Source: Candidatus Melainabacteria bacterium
GTDB lineage: Bacteria > Cyanobacteriota > Vampirovibrionia > Obscuribacterales > Obscuribacteraceae
Assembly (NCBI GenBank): GCA_027451745.1
Contig: DAIDIP010000004.1
Span: forward strand, 22,932-86,931
Reading direction: 5' to 3'
DNA length: 64,000 nucleotides
Positions 53,389 to 63,187 of the stretch are shown here, in pieces. The position numbers were made by a program, and so were the translations under genes. Position 1 is the stretch's first letter, and every line of letters begins with the position of its first letter. Below the pieces are notes generated by a model, which worked only from the letters and a program-made list of their open reading frames with translations, was not told the DNA's origin and made no database searches.

Positions 53389-56010
53389 TCATTCTTGAAA
53401 TAAACTTAGTTGTTTCATTTCGTCCAAAGACACAGGATTAACTCTTGGTCCATCTACTATTTTGGCTGCTCCGCTTTTCCGCTCCATTTCTCTCATTAGA
53501 TTTTCTGCTCTGTCTATAATTTTAGTAGGTAGGCCAGACATCTTTGCTACCTGTATACCAAAACTCCGATTGGCACCCCCGGGTACAACAGTCCTTATGA
53601 AGTGTACATGTCCGTCCTGTTGTCTAACAAGCACCTGATAATTTTTAATCTGCGGAAAATATTTTGCCAAAGCATTGAGTTCATGATAATGAGTTGCAAA
53701 TATAGTGCGGGCTTTAATTTCGCTTGCCAAATATTCAGCTACAGACCAGGCTATTGCTACCCCATCATATGTACTTGTGCCTCGTCCTACTTCATCGAAC
53801 AGTATTAAAGAGCGTTCGTTAGCTGCTAAACAACATTGGGTAACTTCAATCATCTCTACCATAAAAGTAGATTGTCCTTGTGTTAGATCGTCAACAGCGC
53901 CTATACGGGTAAATATACGATCTACTAAACCAATATGTGCTGAAGTTGCCGGAACAAATGAACCCATCTGAGCCAAAATAACTATTTGGGCTACTTGACG
54001 CAAATAACTAGATTTTCCAGACATATTTGGTCCGGTCAATATAATCATTTGTTCTTCATCATTTTCACCAATCAGATTGACATCATTGGCAACATATTGC
54101 CCGGATGGTAAAAGTTTTTCCAGCACAGGATGACGCCCAGCTTTTATAGTTAAGGTGAGCGAATTATCTACTACTGGTCTTACATATTGACCATTTAAAG
54201 CTACTTGCGACAAAGAAAATAATGAATCTAAGGCTGCCAAATGCTGAGCCAGGTCATATAATATCGAGCCATACTCAGTGCATTGATTACGCAAATCTGT
54301 AAATAGCTTATACTCTAACTCAGCCTGATGTTTTTCGGCGTTGAGTATTTTTGCTTCGTATTCTTTTAAAGCAGGTGTTATATAACGCTCTGCATTGGTC
54401 AATGTTTGCTTGCGAATATAATTAGCTGGAGCTGCATCGCGATTAGAATTTGTAATTTCAATAAAATAACCAAAAGTGCGGTTAAAACCAACTTTTAAAT
54501 TGCGTATACCGGTGCGGCTTATTTCGTCTTGCTGAAATTTATTCAGCCATTCTTTTCCCCCACCCAGTAATGATCTAATCTCATCTAGTTCGGTACTATA
54601 TCTTGGACGGAATATATTCCCTTCAGTAATTTCTCGAGGCGCTTGGGCATCTATAGCTAATTCAATTGACTTAGCTAAATCAACCAATACTTGTGGTATG
54701 TGAGATAGTGCTTTTAAATACTGACTTTGGCAATTGCTTAAAGCCTCAGCTAAAACTGGCAATTTGAGTATTGATTCTCCCACAACTAATAAATCACGCG
54801 GACACACTGTTGAATTTTTGAGTTTTACTGCTAATCGCTCTAAATCAGCTAAATTATTTAGGGACTCTGCTAAAGAGGTGCGCAATACAGGTGCGGTAAT
54901 AAGTTCAGCAATTGCATCTTGTCTTTCTTTGATTTCGACTACACTAAGCAATGGTTTAAGCAACCATTTTCTAAGTAAACGACTACCCATGGCTGTTTTA
55001 GTATCATCTAAAGCCCAAAGCAAACTGCCTTCAAAACTTCGCTCCCGCATAGTTTCAGTCAGTTCTAAATTTTTGCGTGTATTATTGTCTAGCACCAATT
55101 GATCATTGGCATAATATGCTGTTATGCCTTTAAAATGAGGAATTTGATTTCCTTGGGTGCGTTCTAAATATTCTAAAATTACTCCAGCAGCTTGAACGGC
55201 TAAAGGCATATGCTGGCAGCCAAACCCATCTAGAGTGGATACATCAAAAAACTGTTTAATTCTTCTTTGACAAGATTCATATTGGAATGAATTTTCTTGT
55301 CTTGCTGTCAGTCTATATGTCTCTCCCAAACGCCCAGGGATGTCCAGATATTCTGAAGGAATAGCATCATCTGGATTTATCTTGGCAAAGCGCTTTGCTA
55401 CCAATATTTCAGTTGGCGATAAACGACCCAGTTCTAAAAGTAATTCCTCTTCACTAAGCTCAGTCACATGGAATTCAGCACATGATGCTTCCACATAAGC
55501 CAAGCCCCAGGCCGGACTATTTTTATCTTGCTTTTCTTTACGGACAATACAAGCTAAATAATTGCTCGCCCGTTTGGGTAACAAATGTGATTCAAGTACT
55601 GTGCCGGGTGTTAAAACACGGGTGACACGCCTTTCTACAGGACCTTTTTCTAAACCGACAACTCCTACTTGATCACATATTGCAACTGAATAACCCTTTG
55701 CCAGAAGTTTGGACAAATAAAGTTCAACTGAGCGTACCGGAATACCGGCCATCGGCACCCGTCCATTTGGATAACTAGGTTCGGAACGTCCCGTTAAAGT
55801 AATGTCCAATATCCGTGAAGCTATAATGGCATCATCTTCAAATAATTCATAAAAATCACCCAAGCGAAAAAATAATAAAGTATCCAAATGTTGAGACTTT
55901 AGCTCTTTGTATTGGCTCATAAGCGGTGTTAGGACAACGCTTTTTTCTTTATGATTCAAAGAGGCTGATGACTCGGACTTTGTCTTTTTTGTAAGGACTT
56001 TTTCTTTCAT
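53389..56010 (-). CDS. mutS: DNA mismatch repair protein MutS
   Basis: 873 aa. The mismatch-reading motif FYE is at 53-55 in FFRLGDFYELFEDD. The connector and lever domains follow, then the ATPase with GPNMSGKSSYLRQVAQIV (Walker A), DDLTQGQSTFMVEM and the Walker B LILFDEVGRGTSTYDG, with TIFATHYHEL after it. A 25-residue Lys/Ser-rich N-terminal extension comes before the domain. It finds replication errors and starts repair. Assignment secure. Confidence 0.97.
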   Translation of the reverse strand: MKEKVLTKKTKSESSASLNHKEKSVVLTPLMSQYKELKSQHLDTLLFFRLGDFYELFEDDAIIASRILDITLTGRSEPSYPNGRVPMAGIPVRSVELYLSKLLAKGYSVAICDQVGVVGLEKGPVERRVTRVLTPGTVLESHLLPKRASNYLACIVRKEKQDKNSPAWGLAYVEASCAEFHVTELSEEELLLELGRLSPTEILVAKRFAKINPDDAIPSEYLDIPGRLGETYRLTARQENSFQYESCQRRIKQFFDVSTLDGFGCQHMPLAVQAAGVILEYLERTQGNQIPHFKGITAYYANDQLVLDNNTRKNLELTETMRERSFEGSLLWALDDTKTAMGSRLLRKWLLKPLLSVVEIKERQDAIAELITAPVLRTSLAESLNNLADLERLAVKLKNSTVCPRDLLVVGESILKLPVLAEALSNCQSQYLKALSHIPQVLVDLAKSIELAIDAQAPREITEGNIFRPRYSTELDEIRSLLGGGKEWLNKFQQDEISRTGIRNLKVGFNRTFGYFIEITNSNRDAAPANYIRKQTLTNAERYITPALKEYEAKILNAEKHQAELEYKLFTDLRNQCTEYGSILYDLAQHLAALDSLFSLSQVALNGQYVRPVVDNSLTLTIKAGRHPVLEKLLPSGQYVANDVNLIGENDEEQMIILTGPNMSGKSSYLRQVAQIVILAQMGSFVPATSAHIGLVDRIFTRIGAVDDLTQGQSTFMVEMIEVTQCCLAANERSLILFDEVGRGTSTYDGVAIAWSVAEYLASEIKARTIFATHYHELNALAKYFPQIKNYQVLVRQQDGHVHFIRTVVPGGANRSFGIQVAKMSGLPTKIIDRAENLMREMERKSGAAKIVDGPRVNPVSLDEMKQLSLFQE

Positions 56011-56214
56011 AATTTAAAAATAGCCAGTAATTTATTAGAAAAGCGCTTGATATGCTATGAAATAGATCGCAAACAGATATATGCAGGCAAATTTGGGTGC
56101 TTTGGTCATCATATTACAGTTACCTTGCTAAGTTAATAGAGATTAGGAGCATAAGGTTCTGGTAATATTTGACTTGAAGCAATTTTAGAATAAGTAAGGG
56201 TTTAGAGTAAGCAA

Positions 56215-56853
56215 GTGTATTTAATGAATAGCGCCAGATTTTTATATGTATTTTTGATCGCAGCTTTTGGCTGTTTACTCAGTATTAATGCTCCTGCCTA
56301 TACTGAGGATGCAAAAGACAAAGAAGCGACAAAGCCGACAGAGGCAGAACAATCCAGAAGCAAAGAAAGTACAAAAGTTAAGGAAGCGACAAAACCCCAA
56401 GAAGCTAAACCTGCTCCTGAGGTGCCAATAGATTCAGTGTCAGTTACTACTGAACAATTAGCTAATAAACCCCAAGATTATTTGAATAAAAATATAAAAT
56501 TTACAGCGCCATTTTTTGCCTTCAGCAATTTGGCTCTCGACTATAAACCAGCTTTTCGTTCTTCTAGGACTTATCTTTCATTTTTGGTATTGCGACCCAA
56601 TACCCATACACCTTTTTCAGAAATTAAAATGGCTATGCTAATTCCGAAAGAAAAAGATCCACAAACAAAAATGCTTCAAACTCTTCACGAGGGTGATACA
56701 GTCGAAATAACAGGACATGTATTTGCTTGCCCACTTGATGAACCGTGGCTTGATGTTTTGAGAATAAAAAAAATTGCTAGTGCTGCCAAAAAAGGTGACA
56801 GCGACGATAAAACTGCCGACGCTTCTGAAGATCAATTGCCCGAAAGTAAATAA
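56215..56853 (+). CDS. Secreted protein with OB-fold-like domain
   Basis: 212 aa, GTG start at 56215 or ATG 56224. A signal peptide (FLYVFLIAAFGCLLSINAPA) precedes a Lys/Glu/Ala-rich linker with three imperfect repeats (KEATKPTEA, KESTKVKEA, TKPQEAKPA). The domain at about 75-185 has LANKPQDYLNKNIKFTAPFF and LHEGDTVEITGHVFACP, the strand pattern of bacterial OB-fold proteins that bind nucleic acids or sugars. The C-terminus is acidic. Family not recognised. It precedes the roadblock gene by 26 bp. Confidence 0.65.
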   Translation: MYLMNSARFLYVFLIAAFGCLLSINAPAYTEDAKDKEATKPTEAEQSRSKESTKVKEATKPQEAKPAPEVPIDSVSVTTEQLANKPQDYLNKNIKFTAPFFAFSNLALDYKPAFRSSRTYLSFLVLRPNTHTPFSEIKMAMLIPKEKDPQTKMLQTLHEGDTVEITGHVFACPLDEPWLDVLRIKKIASAAKKGDSDDKTADASEDQLPESK

Positions 56854-56879
56854 CAAACAAAATAAATGGGGAAATTCAT

Positions 56880-57263
56880 TTGAGCACTGAACTTATTGAT
56901 AAAGCACAAGTAATACTGCAAGCTATGAATGGGCAGCATGGCATACTCGGTTGCTTACTCATAGCTAATGACGGAGGGCTACTCGCCTCTTCATTACCGG
57001 CAGAAATAGATACAGCTATGATTGCCTCTCTTTGTTCTACTCTTTTCTCCAACAACAGTATTTCTATTCGTCGTATGAATCGTGGTGAATTGGCACAAAT
57101 GACATTGGTTACTGAAAGAGGCATTCTTCATTTTTATCAAATTGCTGATGCTGTTCTTGTAGTACTTACTGCCCGCGGACATAAAGTAAGTCTTGAAGGA
57201 CTCCTACGGTTAGTTGAAGAACAAGGACAATCTCTAGCGCATTTAGTTGATAGCGCGAGCTGA
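56880..57263 (+). CDS. Roadblock/LC7-domain protein
   Basis: 127 aa, TTG start at 56880 with GGGG 8 nt upstream; no ATG in frame. The fold signature is ILGCLLIANDGGLLASSLPA and LVTERGILHFYQIADAVLVV. Roadblock proteins in bacteria (MglB-like) regulate small Ras-like GTPases. No GTPase gene is in the window. It is convergent with the DUF4388 protein gene (16 bp apart); the two domains are often found in the same signalling circuits. Confidence 0.82.
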   Translation: MSTELIDKAQVILQAMNGQHGILGCLLIANDGGLLASSLPAEIDTAMIASLCSTLFSNNSISIRRMNRGELAQMTLVTERGILHFYQIADAVLVVLTARGHKVSLEGLLRLVEEQGQSLAHLVDSAS

Positions 57264-57279
57264 GCTACTTGTTGCCTGG

Positions 57280-58812
57280 CTACTTATTGTAGAGTCTCGA
57301 CAAAGCAAGAGCTGCCACAACATCTAAATTGTTTCCATCTTCTGGCAGGCTTGCATAACCTACAGCAAAATCTACCGAATCGTCAGGACTTATGTCTTGC
57401 AAATTTGTTATTTTTAGCACTTCAGTCAATCTGTCGACGAAATTATTCACCTGATCATGGTTGGTTTCGGGTAACAGAAGTGCGTAATCAAAAGTTTGAT
57501 AATGAGCCAAAATATCTATTTGTCTTTTGATGCGATTTATTACTTTACCCAGATCTTTGACTGCTATAAGTGGCAAAGGGCGTAACTTTCCAGCTTCTGC
57601 TTCACGGGCTGCATTTTTTTGTAATATACCAATTTTCAATATAACAATAGAAAATGGACGTTGAAAACGTTCAAAGCGGCAATATTCGCGATCTAAAAAA
57701 TAAAGAAAAGCAGGAAAAGTATAGAGCCCTGTTTCAGGCGTAGTAAGAGCCTTTTCGGCTAGACGCACTTGTGCCCATTCGATTTTGCTCCCAGCATAAC
57801 TAGGTTCTGCCTTAACAGATGCATTAGGTTGTTTAAATTCAATCAAGCCGCAATTGACCAAATTAAACAAAAGCGGCACCCATTCTGTTTGAGACAATTG
57901 CTGACTGCGTAAAATTTCAAACAATGTACTGCGATTATCTATAGCAACATAAAAACGTTTTTGAGCCGCTACATCTATACCAGTGCCAGCGGCCAATAAT
58001 TTTTCAAATTCTTCCTCCGTTATTGTTTCATGAACACGAACTACCACTGCTTCAAAACCAAGTCCTTTGCCATTCAAAGACTTGTATTGATCAACAAACT
58101 GAGCTCCCTCCATAATTAAAAATTCGAGCCGCTTTTTAATAGTTTTCAATTCTGTTTTTGGTTCTGGGAAAAAGCAAAATTTTCCTTCTTCCCAACCAAC
58201 TAATTGCACAATAGCTGTGTCACCTTCGGCGCCTTTTATTTTGCAATGTACTGCCACGCCGTCATTAAAGAAAACTTGCGCAGTATCGTGACGAGACTGA
58301 ATTTGCAAGCGTCCAGTCAATTTTCCCATGGTGATTGTTTGCAAAAGATTTGGCACTTGTAAATTGCGTAAGTCGCCTTCCAGGGTGCGCAGAAAAGTAC
58401 TATCTACTTGTGCTTCCCCTGTTTGCAATTCATTAGCTTTGACTATGGGTGCTTCTCCAGTTGACAGTGTGCGATTTTTCAAATCCCAACCTGGAAATTG
58501 AGCACAGATATGGGCATGGATTTGCTCCCAGTCATTGCTTGTTACTGTCCAGGCAAGCGAAGACTGTTCACCCGATCCTCGAAACAAGTTCCACTGACAA
58601 CCACCCTTTAAACGGTCACGCATGGCGACAAGACTATAATCTTCCGGTGGGTCACCAAATGGCAACTCCACCCGACTGTAATGGTCTGATTCAACGTCTA
58701 TAAATAGAGACTTTAGTTGTGTTTTGCTAGGCAAAGCTTCTTGCTTTGGCAATCTTTTTGGTTGACGACCGGACTGCCGCTTACCCAACATCAAATTAAG
58801 TTTTGAGTCCAT
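57280..58812 (-). CDS. DUF4388 protein with degenerate GGDEF-like C-terminus
   Basis: 510 aa. A DUF4388 (PatA-type) domain covers about residues 144-245: LEGDLRNLQVPNLLQTITMG, GRLQIQSRHDTAQVFFNDG and WEEGKFCFFPEP. A second helical region follows (about 260-335), then a GGDEF-type fold (365-505) whose signature loop reads HYQTFDYALLLPET instead of GGDEF, so no cyclase activity is expected. This architecture is common in cyanobacteria-related signalling proteins. N-terminal 140 residues: no known domain. Confidence 0.8.
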   Translation of the reverse strand: MDSKLNLMLGKRQSGRQPKRLPKQEALPSKTQLKSLFIDVESDHYSRVELPFGDPPEDYSLVAMRDRLKGGCQWNLFRGSGEQSSLAWTVTSNDWEQIHAHICAQFPGWDLKNRTLSTGEAPIVKANELQTGEAQVDSTFLRTLEGDLRNLQVPNLLQTITMGKLTGRLQIQSRHDTAQVFFNDGVAVHCKIKGAEGDTAIVQLVGWEEGKFCFFPEPKTELKTIKKRLEFLIMEGAQFVDQYKSLNGKGLGFEAVVVRVHETITEEEFEKLLAAGTGIDVAAQKRFYVAIDNRSTLFEILRSQQLSQTEWVPLLFNLVNCGLIEFKQPNASVKAEPSYAGSKIEWAQVRLAEKALTTPETGLYTFPAFLYFLDREYCRFERFQRPFSIVILKIGILQKNAAREAEAGKLRPLPLIAVKDLGKVINRIKRQIDILAHYQTFDYALLLPETNHDQVNNFVDRLTEVLKITNLQDISPDDSVDFAVGYASLPEDGNNLDVVAALALSRLYNK

Positions 58813-58999
58813 TTCCTATACGCCAATGACTTATCTGCCCAAGATTAATCTACCCTGTTTAATGGGGTTATATTCATTGATCATCCTATATGCACTTCTG
58901 CTTAATTCTATACGCTTTTGCCTGGTTCGCCGGTAAGCCGATTCTTCGGTAGAATTAAACTGTCCCCATACCAAATTATTCCAAAACAGGCATCATAAA

Positions 59000-59686
59000 A
59001 TGCGCGCGAGTAATTGCTGCAAGACTAAAGATTCTGCCATAGCTTCTAAAATGGCTCAAGCCCTGAAACCTCTACATGAGAAGTTTGTTTTGCATAATCG
59101 GTTGACGCGGCTGGGTAGCGCTTTGTCTCCATTTTTGCCTGAACAAGATTGTACAGTACTCGATATAGGTTGCGGTCCGGGATATCTAACAAAACAGTTG
59201 TTCTTACTGCATCCGAACTTAAGCTTTTCTGGAGCTGATGTTCTAGAAAGAGTAGAGCCTGAAATTTCCAAATGGCTGGACTATAAGAACTATGATGGTA
59301 AACAGCTTCCTTATCCAGACAAATCATTTACTTGTTCAACGCTTATTGACGTTTTGCATCACACCGATGATCCAAAGATTTTATTATCTGAAGCAGTGCG
59401 CGTTTCAAGAGAGTTTATTCTTATCAAAGATCATATTAGCGAATCTATTTGGGACAACTTTATATTGAGATTTATGGACTGGATGGGTAATCGTTCTTAT
59501 GGCGTGCACTTACCCTATAATTATTTAAGTGCCAATGATTGGCAAAAATTATTTGAAGAATTGAGACTGACTGTTCAATATAAAACAGACAACATAGGTC
59601 TTTATCAAGCACCCCTCTCACTTTTATTTGAACGCAAATTACATTTTATTGCCAAGTTAACTGTAGACCCAAATCATAAACAATGA
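59000..59686 (+). CDS. Class I SAM-dependent methyltransferase
   Basis: 228 aa. Motif I VLDIGCGPGYLTKQL (53-67) binds SAM. SFTCSTLIDVLHHTDDPKIL matches the UbiE/methyltransferase_11 type. The first 20 residues are Cys/Lys-rich and look unstructured. Substrate cannot be assigned; family members act on quinones, lipids or other small molecules. The 187-bp gap upstream shows no gene. Confidence 0.82.
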   Translation: MRASNCCKTKDSAIASKMAQALKPLHEKFVLHNRLTRLGSALSPFLPEQDCTVLDIGCGPGYLTKQLFLLHPNLSFSGADVLERVEPEISKWLDYKNYDGKQLPYPDKSFTCSTLIDVLHHTDDPKILLSEAVRVSREFILIKDHISESIWDNFILRFMDWMGNRSYGVHLPYNYLSANDWQKLFEELRLTVQYKTDNIGLYQAPLSLLFERKLHFIAKLTVDPNHKQ

Positions 59687-60229
59687 CGCTGTTCTATTTG
59701 TTGTGATACTAATAGCGGTATCATCAGCAGTTGAACTATTTTGCCTTGCAAAGATTTTCATTTTTAGTTAGATATGGTGCTATTCGTGTGTCTTGTCCAA
59801 TTGATAATGAGTTTAAGGGGCAGATTGTTCAATAACTACCGAACATTTGCTTAGATATGGACAAACTCAGGCTATGGTTTTATCCTAATGGGCAATTCAG
59901 TTTTCTCCTTTTTGAAAGCGAGTTTGGAGTTAAATTAAAGAAAAAGAGCAATAAGAACTGGACTAAAGCTTAGTTTTTTCATGCCATTTTCATTTTCTAT
60001 ATTGCCAAATCGACCAATAGCTAAAAAATTGGCACCTTTGAGCTAGAGGCGGTTATTTGCTGCCCGCGTAGGGCATAATACTGACAACTCGTGATAAATG
60101 GGCAAATGCAAGCATCCCTATTTTATAAGGTGGTACTATTCAGATTAAAATCTTAGATGAAGGATTTTATCATTTACGTGCGGTTTAATAAGATGATTAT
60201 CAGTAAGCTGAATCTGATCAGGAGCTAAA
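59687..60229. other. 543-bp region without a clear gene
   Basis: No convincing gene. A 38-codon frame (59857-59973, MDKLRLWFYPNGQ...) has no Shine-Dalgarno site. TGATAC/GTATCA (about 59704-59722) makes a small stem without a T-run. The right end carries the AGGAG site used by the next gene. Confidence 0.4.
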
Positions 60230-62539
60230 GTGAAGGTTTTGCACATGAAAAGCAAGAAAACAAAGGGGCAGATGGCCACTCTCCTAAATTTATTTTTTGC
60301 GATATTTGGCGTTTTTGTAATAGGGCTTTTCGCTTTTGAAATGAGTCGTTATTTGCTTGCTCGCGATGAGCTAAAAACTAATGTTGAGGTAGCTGCTTTA
60401 AGCTGTCAGACTGCGCTTGTATCTTCTGGCGATCCAACAGATGCCACGAATCAAACTAATGCCCAAAACGCAGGTCTACAATTATTTCAACAAAATAGCA
60501 TTCTGGGACAAACAATGTCCCAAGCCACACTTGCTATCGATCCGACTGACATAAGTCCTGCTTCTGGACAAGCGCAAATTAATTTTCAATTTTTAGATCC
60601 TATTACTAGACAACCAGTTAATCAATCTGGAACCGGTGTAAGTACAGGAGTTGTAGCTCCTTATAGCGCAGGCACATTAATTAAAGCCACTGCTGCTTAT
60701 TCTTATGTGCCTGCATTTGGCAAATTTATTGGTTTGGGCAATTTACTTTACTCAATCCAGGTTTCTGCTTTATCTGGAGTGCCAAAAATCGATTTGATGG
60801 TCCTTCTTGATATTTCTGGCGGTATGGACAACGACACATCACTCAGCTTTTATCAAAGATATGAGGCCCCTACAGGTACAGATTGGATGGTTAATCCTAA
60901 TCCTATAACTGGTAGTGATGCCACCGGGCCTGCCTACACAATCATGTGCGGCAATACAGGCACCCCCCCGGACATTGGTGCATTGATGCCCTGTCAGTAT
61001 GAAAAAATCAATAATTCTAATTGTGTCACTATTACACACAGCGAAGATCCATCAGTGCCAAATTCCAATAACTTGATAAGTGGACCTGGAACACCTCCAG
61101 GTAATTATTGTTCAACTAGTTCAAAATACAACACAACCGGAAGTGCCAGCTATCTCCCTAAGACACCTCATTATGGACCGACAATGCCTTCTGATCTAAA
61201 AGATGATGGCAGTATCGCTTTTCTGAACAAACCTTTGATGAAAATTTTGGAAAATCATAAAGGACACAAAAAACAAGCAAATATCGTAGCTTGTCGTAAA
61301 AACAAACCACCCAAATACTTAGAAATCGCTACCAATCAAAGCTTGTCAGATCTCTGTACAAAAATTTCTGGTAAAAAAAATACAAAGCTAGCTGGCAGAA
61401 AAACCGATTTTTCTAATCTTGATGAAAAAATAAGCTCTATATCGTTTGCGCCCCACTTTTATGTATTGAATGCCGGAATACCTAGTAGTAGTAGTGGGAC
61501 GGTTGCTGTAGTCAATACTTATGCTGGTGCAAACGGCTATACCTACATTGGTGCGTCCAGAGAACCAGGACAGGGTGCTGATACTGGACCCACTCTTCTG
61601 CCAACAATAGACGGCTATTGCACCAATCCACCAACTGGGATTGCGGGCGCTGCTCCAAAAGTATTTACTGGTGCTTTTGTTACCGGTGTTTTAAATCAAA
61701 CTAGCTCGGATGGCACAATGACGCTTGGCAGTGCCGCAGTGGCTATAGAAGCTAGTTTGGGAGATCTAGAAAGTACAGCTGCTGCTCAACAAGCGGGGAT
61801 TGATGTTACTGCTCTAGGTATCAAACCTCACGTAGGTTGGTTTGCTTTTTATTACACTGCTGCCCGTCAATGGCTGCAACCATACATGTCTTTTGTTGCT
61901 GCATTAACTGGATTCATCAATGAAATGTCCATTGTTTCTGATGTGCATTTCGGATTCATTGCTTTTAACGATAGTGTTGGGACTGATGCTAGCTCGCAAA
62001 GTGCTGCTATTAATCACATATCGACTTATTTCAATCAACCAACTATGAATCCTGATGGTACTTTGTCTGTGAGCAGTACTTATCCTTTGCCTAACATACA
62101 GCTGAGTCAGACTGTTTCTAATCAGTCGGACGTTATCAATGTTCTTCCAACTTTAAGTGTGTGGGGCACACGAAATGTTACGCTAGCACTGCAAACTGCT
62201 TATAACGAATTACAAACAAATGGGCGTCAGGGTGCTAATAAAGCAATTGTTTTGGCTGTTTCTGGTATTCCAAATGGAAGCGATACATCTGCAAATGCTA
62301 CCCAGCAAGCAGCTACCATTGGTCAAGCTGGCATACCGATATATATTGTTTGCTGCTCAATACAAACTGGCGATGATTCTGATAATGACGATGCTTATGG
62401 GAGTAATAGTGGTATTGTTGCAGCAAGCGGTCATGGCTCTAAATATTATCGTTTAGATTTTAGTGATTCAGTTCAAGGACAAATGGTATCAGTCTTTGGT
62501 AATATAGCTAGGCGCTTAGTGAGCATAGTGCAGAACTAA
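60230..62539 (+). CDS. TadG-like secreted protein with degenerate VWA domain
   Basis: 769 aa, GTG start supported by AGGAG 5 nt before. The N-terminal helix TLLNLFFAIFGVFVIGLFAFEMSRYLL with the preceding MATLL matches TadE/TadG pilus-assembly proteins. A VWA-like domain starts at residue 187: LMVLLDISGGMDND has Asp194 and Ser196, but the second Ser of the MIDAS is Gly. The later LAVSGIPNGSD lacks the usual Asp, so metal binding may be lost. Between them lies a long Pro/Ser/Asn-rich insert (about 200-480). It is probably a surface or pilus-linked adhesin-like protein. Confidence 0.75.
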   Translation: MKVLHMKSKKTKGQMATLLNLFFAIFGVFVIGLFAFEMSRYLLARDELKTNVEVAALSCQTALVSSGDPTDATNQTNAQNAGLQLFQQNSILGQTMSQATLAIDPTDISPASGQAQINFQFLDPITRQPVNQSGTGVSTGVVAPYSAGTLIKATAAYSYVPAFGKFIGLGNLLYSIQVSALSGVPKIDLMVLLDISGGMDNDTSLSFYQRYEAPTGTDWMVNPNPITGSDATGPAYTIMCGNTGTPPDIGALMPCQYEKINNSNCVTITHSEDPSVPNSNNLISGPGTPPGNYCSTSSKYNTTGSASYLPKTPHYGPTMPSDLKDDGSIAFLNKPLMKILENHKGHKKQANIVACRKNKPPKYLEIATNQSLSDLCTKISGKKNTKLAGRKTDFSNLDEKISSISFAPHFYVLNAGIPSSSSGTVAVVNTYAGANGYTYIGASREPGQGADTGPTLLPTIDGYCTNPPTGIAGAAPKVFTGAFVTGVLNQTSSDGTMTLGSAAVAIEASLGDLESTAAAQQAGIDVTALGIKPHVGWFAFYYTAARQWLQPYMSFVAALTGFINEMSIVSDVHFGFIAFNDSVGTDASSQSAAINHISTYFNQPTMNPDGTLSVSSTYPLPNIQLSQTVSNQSDVINVLPTLSVWGTRNVTLALQTAYNELQTNGRQGANKAIVLAVSGIPNGSDTSANATQQAATIGQAGIPIYIVCCSIQTGDDSDNDDAYGSNSGIVAASGHGSKYYRLDFSDSVQGQMVSVFGNIARRLVSIVQN

Positions 62540-62565
62540 TTACTTTCAGATTAAGCCTATAATCA

Positions 62566-63183
62566 TTGAAATTCAATCACCAGTTTGAGAATTTAGAGGC
62601 TAGGGTCAAAAATATATTGACTCCGCAGAGCAATCAGTTTTTTATAAGCCTGTTTATTATTGTTTATTTTACCGTTGTTGCTATTTGGCTATGGCTAAAT
62701 TTACCAGTTTCTCTTAAACCACGAGAAGAAGTATGCAAAAATCTCAACATAAGTCTAGGTCCTATTGTTATCTTGATGGGGCTGCAGCAAAACTGGAACC
62801 TATTTAGTCCAAGTGTCAAAACTTACAACGCATACAATTTAGTTGCCACAACTTTTCAAAGTGGTTTTGTCAAACTTTCTGAACTGTCCAGAATGGACAA
62901 ACTAAATCTATTGCAGAAAACGCAGCAGGAAAAACTGCGTAAATTTTTCAACGATAATCTTGCTAATCAAAAATTTTCAATAGTAAATCCAGCCGTCGCT
63001 AGGTTTTTGGCAAGGTCATACAATAAACCAACAGATCCACCTACTAGAATATCATTTTTTCTTGTTTCTTCTCCCATTTTACCCCCATCCTCTCGTTTAA
63101 ATAAAATTTCGGAAGACAGCAGTTTTACAAAATCGACTATAGAAAATTATTTTGATTATGGAGTGAGCCCTGAAGATCTTTAG
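62566..63183 (+). CDS. Small membrane partner of the HTTM protein
   Basis: 205 aa, TTG start. One transmembrane helix (about residues 25-45, FFISLFIIVYFTVVAIWLWL) is followed by QQNWNLFSPSVK (about 78-89), a stretch like the WNMFAP motif found in proteins encoded next to HTTM genes. The rest is a hydrophilic domain with a Lys/Glu-rich helix. Its stop (63183) lies 4 bp before the HTTM start, so both form an operon. Confidence 0.72.
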   Translation: MKFNHQFENLEARVKNILTPQSNQFFISLFIIVYFTVVAIWLWLNLPVSLKPREEVCKNLNISLGPIVILMGLQQNWNLFSPSVKTYNAYNLVATTFQSGFVKLSELSRMDKLNLLQKTQQEKLRKFFNDNLANQKFSIVNPAVARFLARSYNKPTDPPTRISFFLVSSPILPPSSRLNKISEDSSFTKSTIENYFDYGVSPEDL

Positions 63184-63187
63184 CTAT

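Noticed and set aside
59857-59973. 38-aa small protein in the 543-bp gap
   Set aside because: No ribosome binding site and no recognisable features; length is within chance for this AT-rich sequence.
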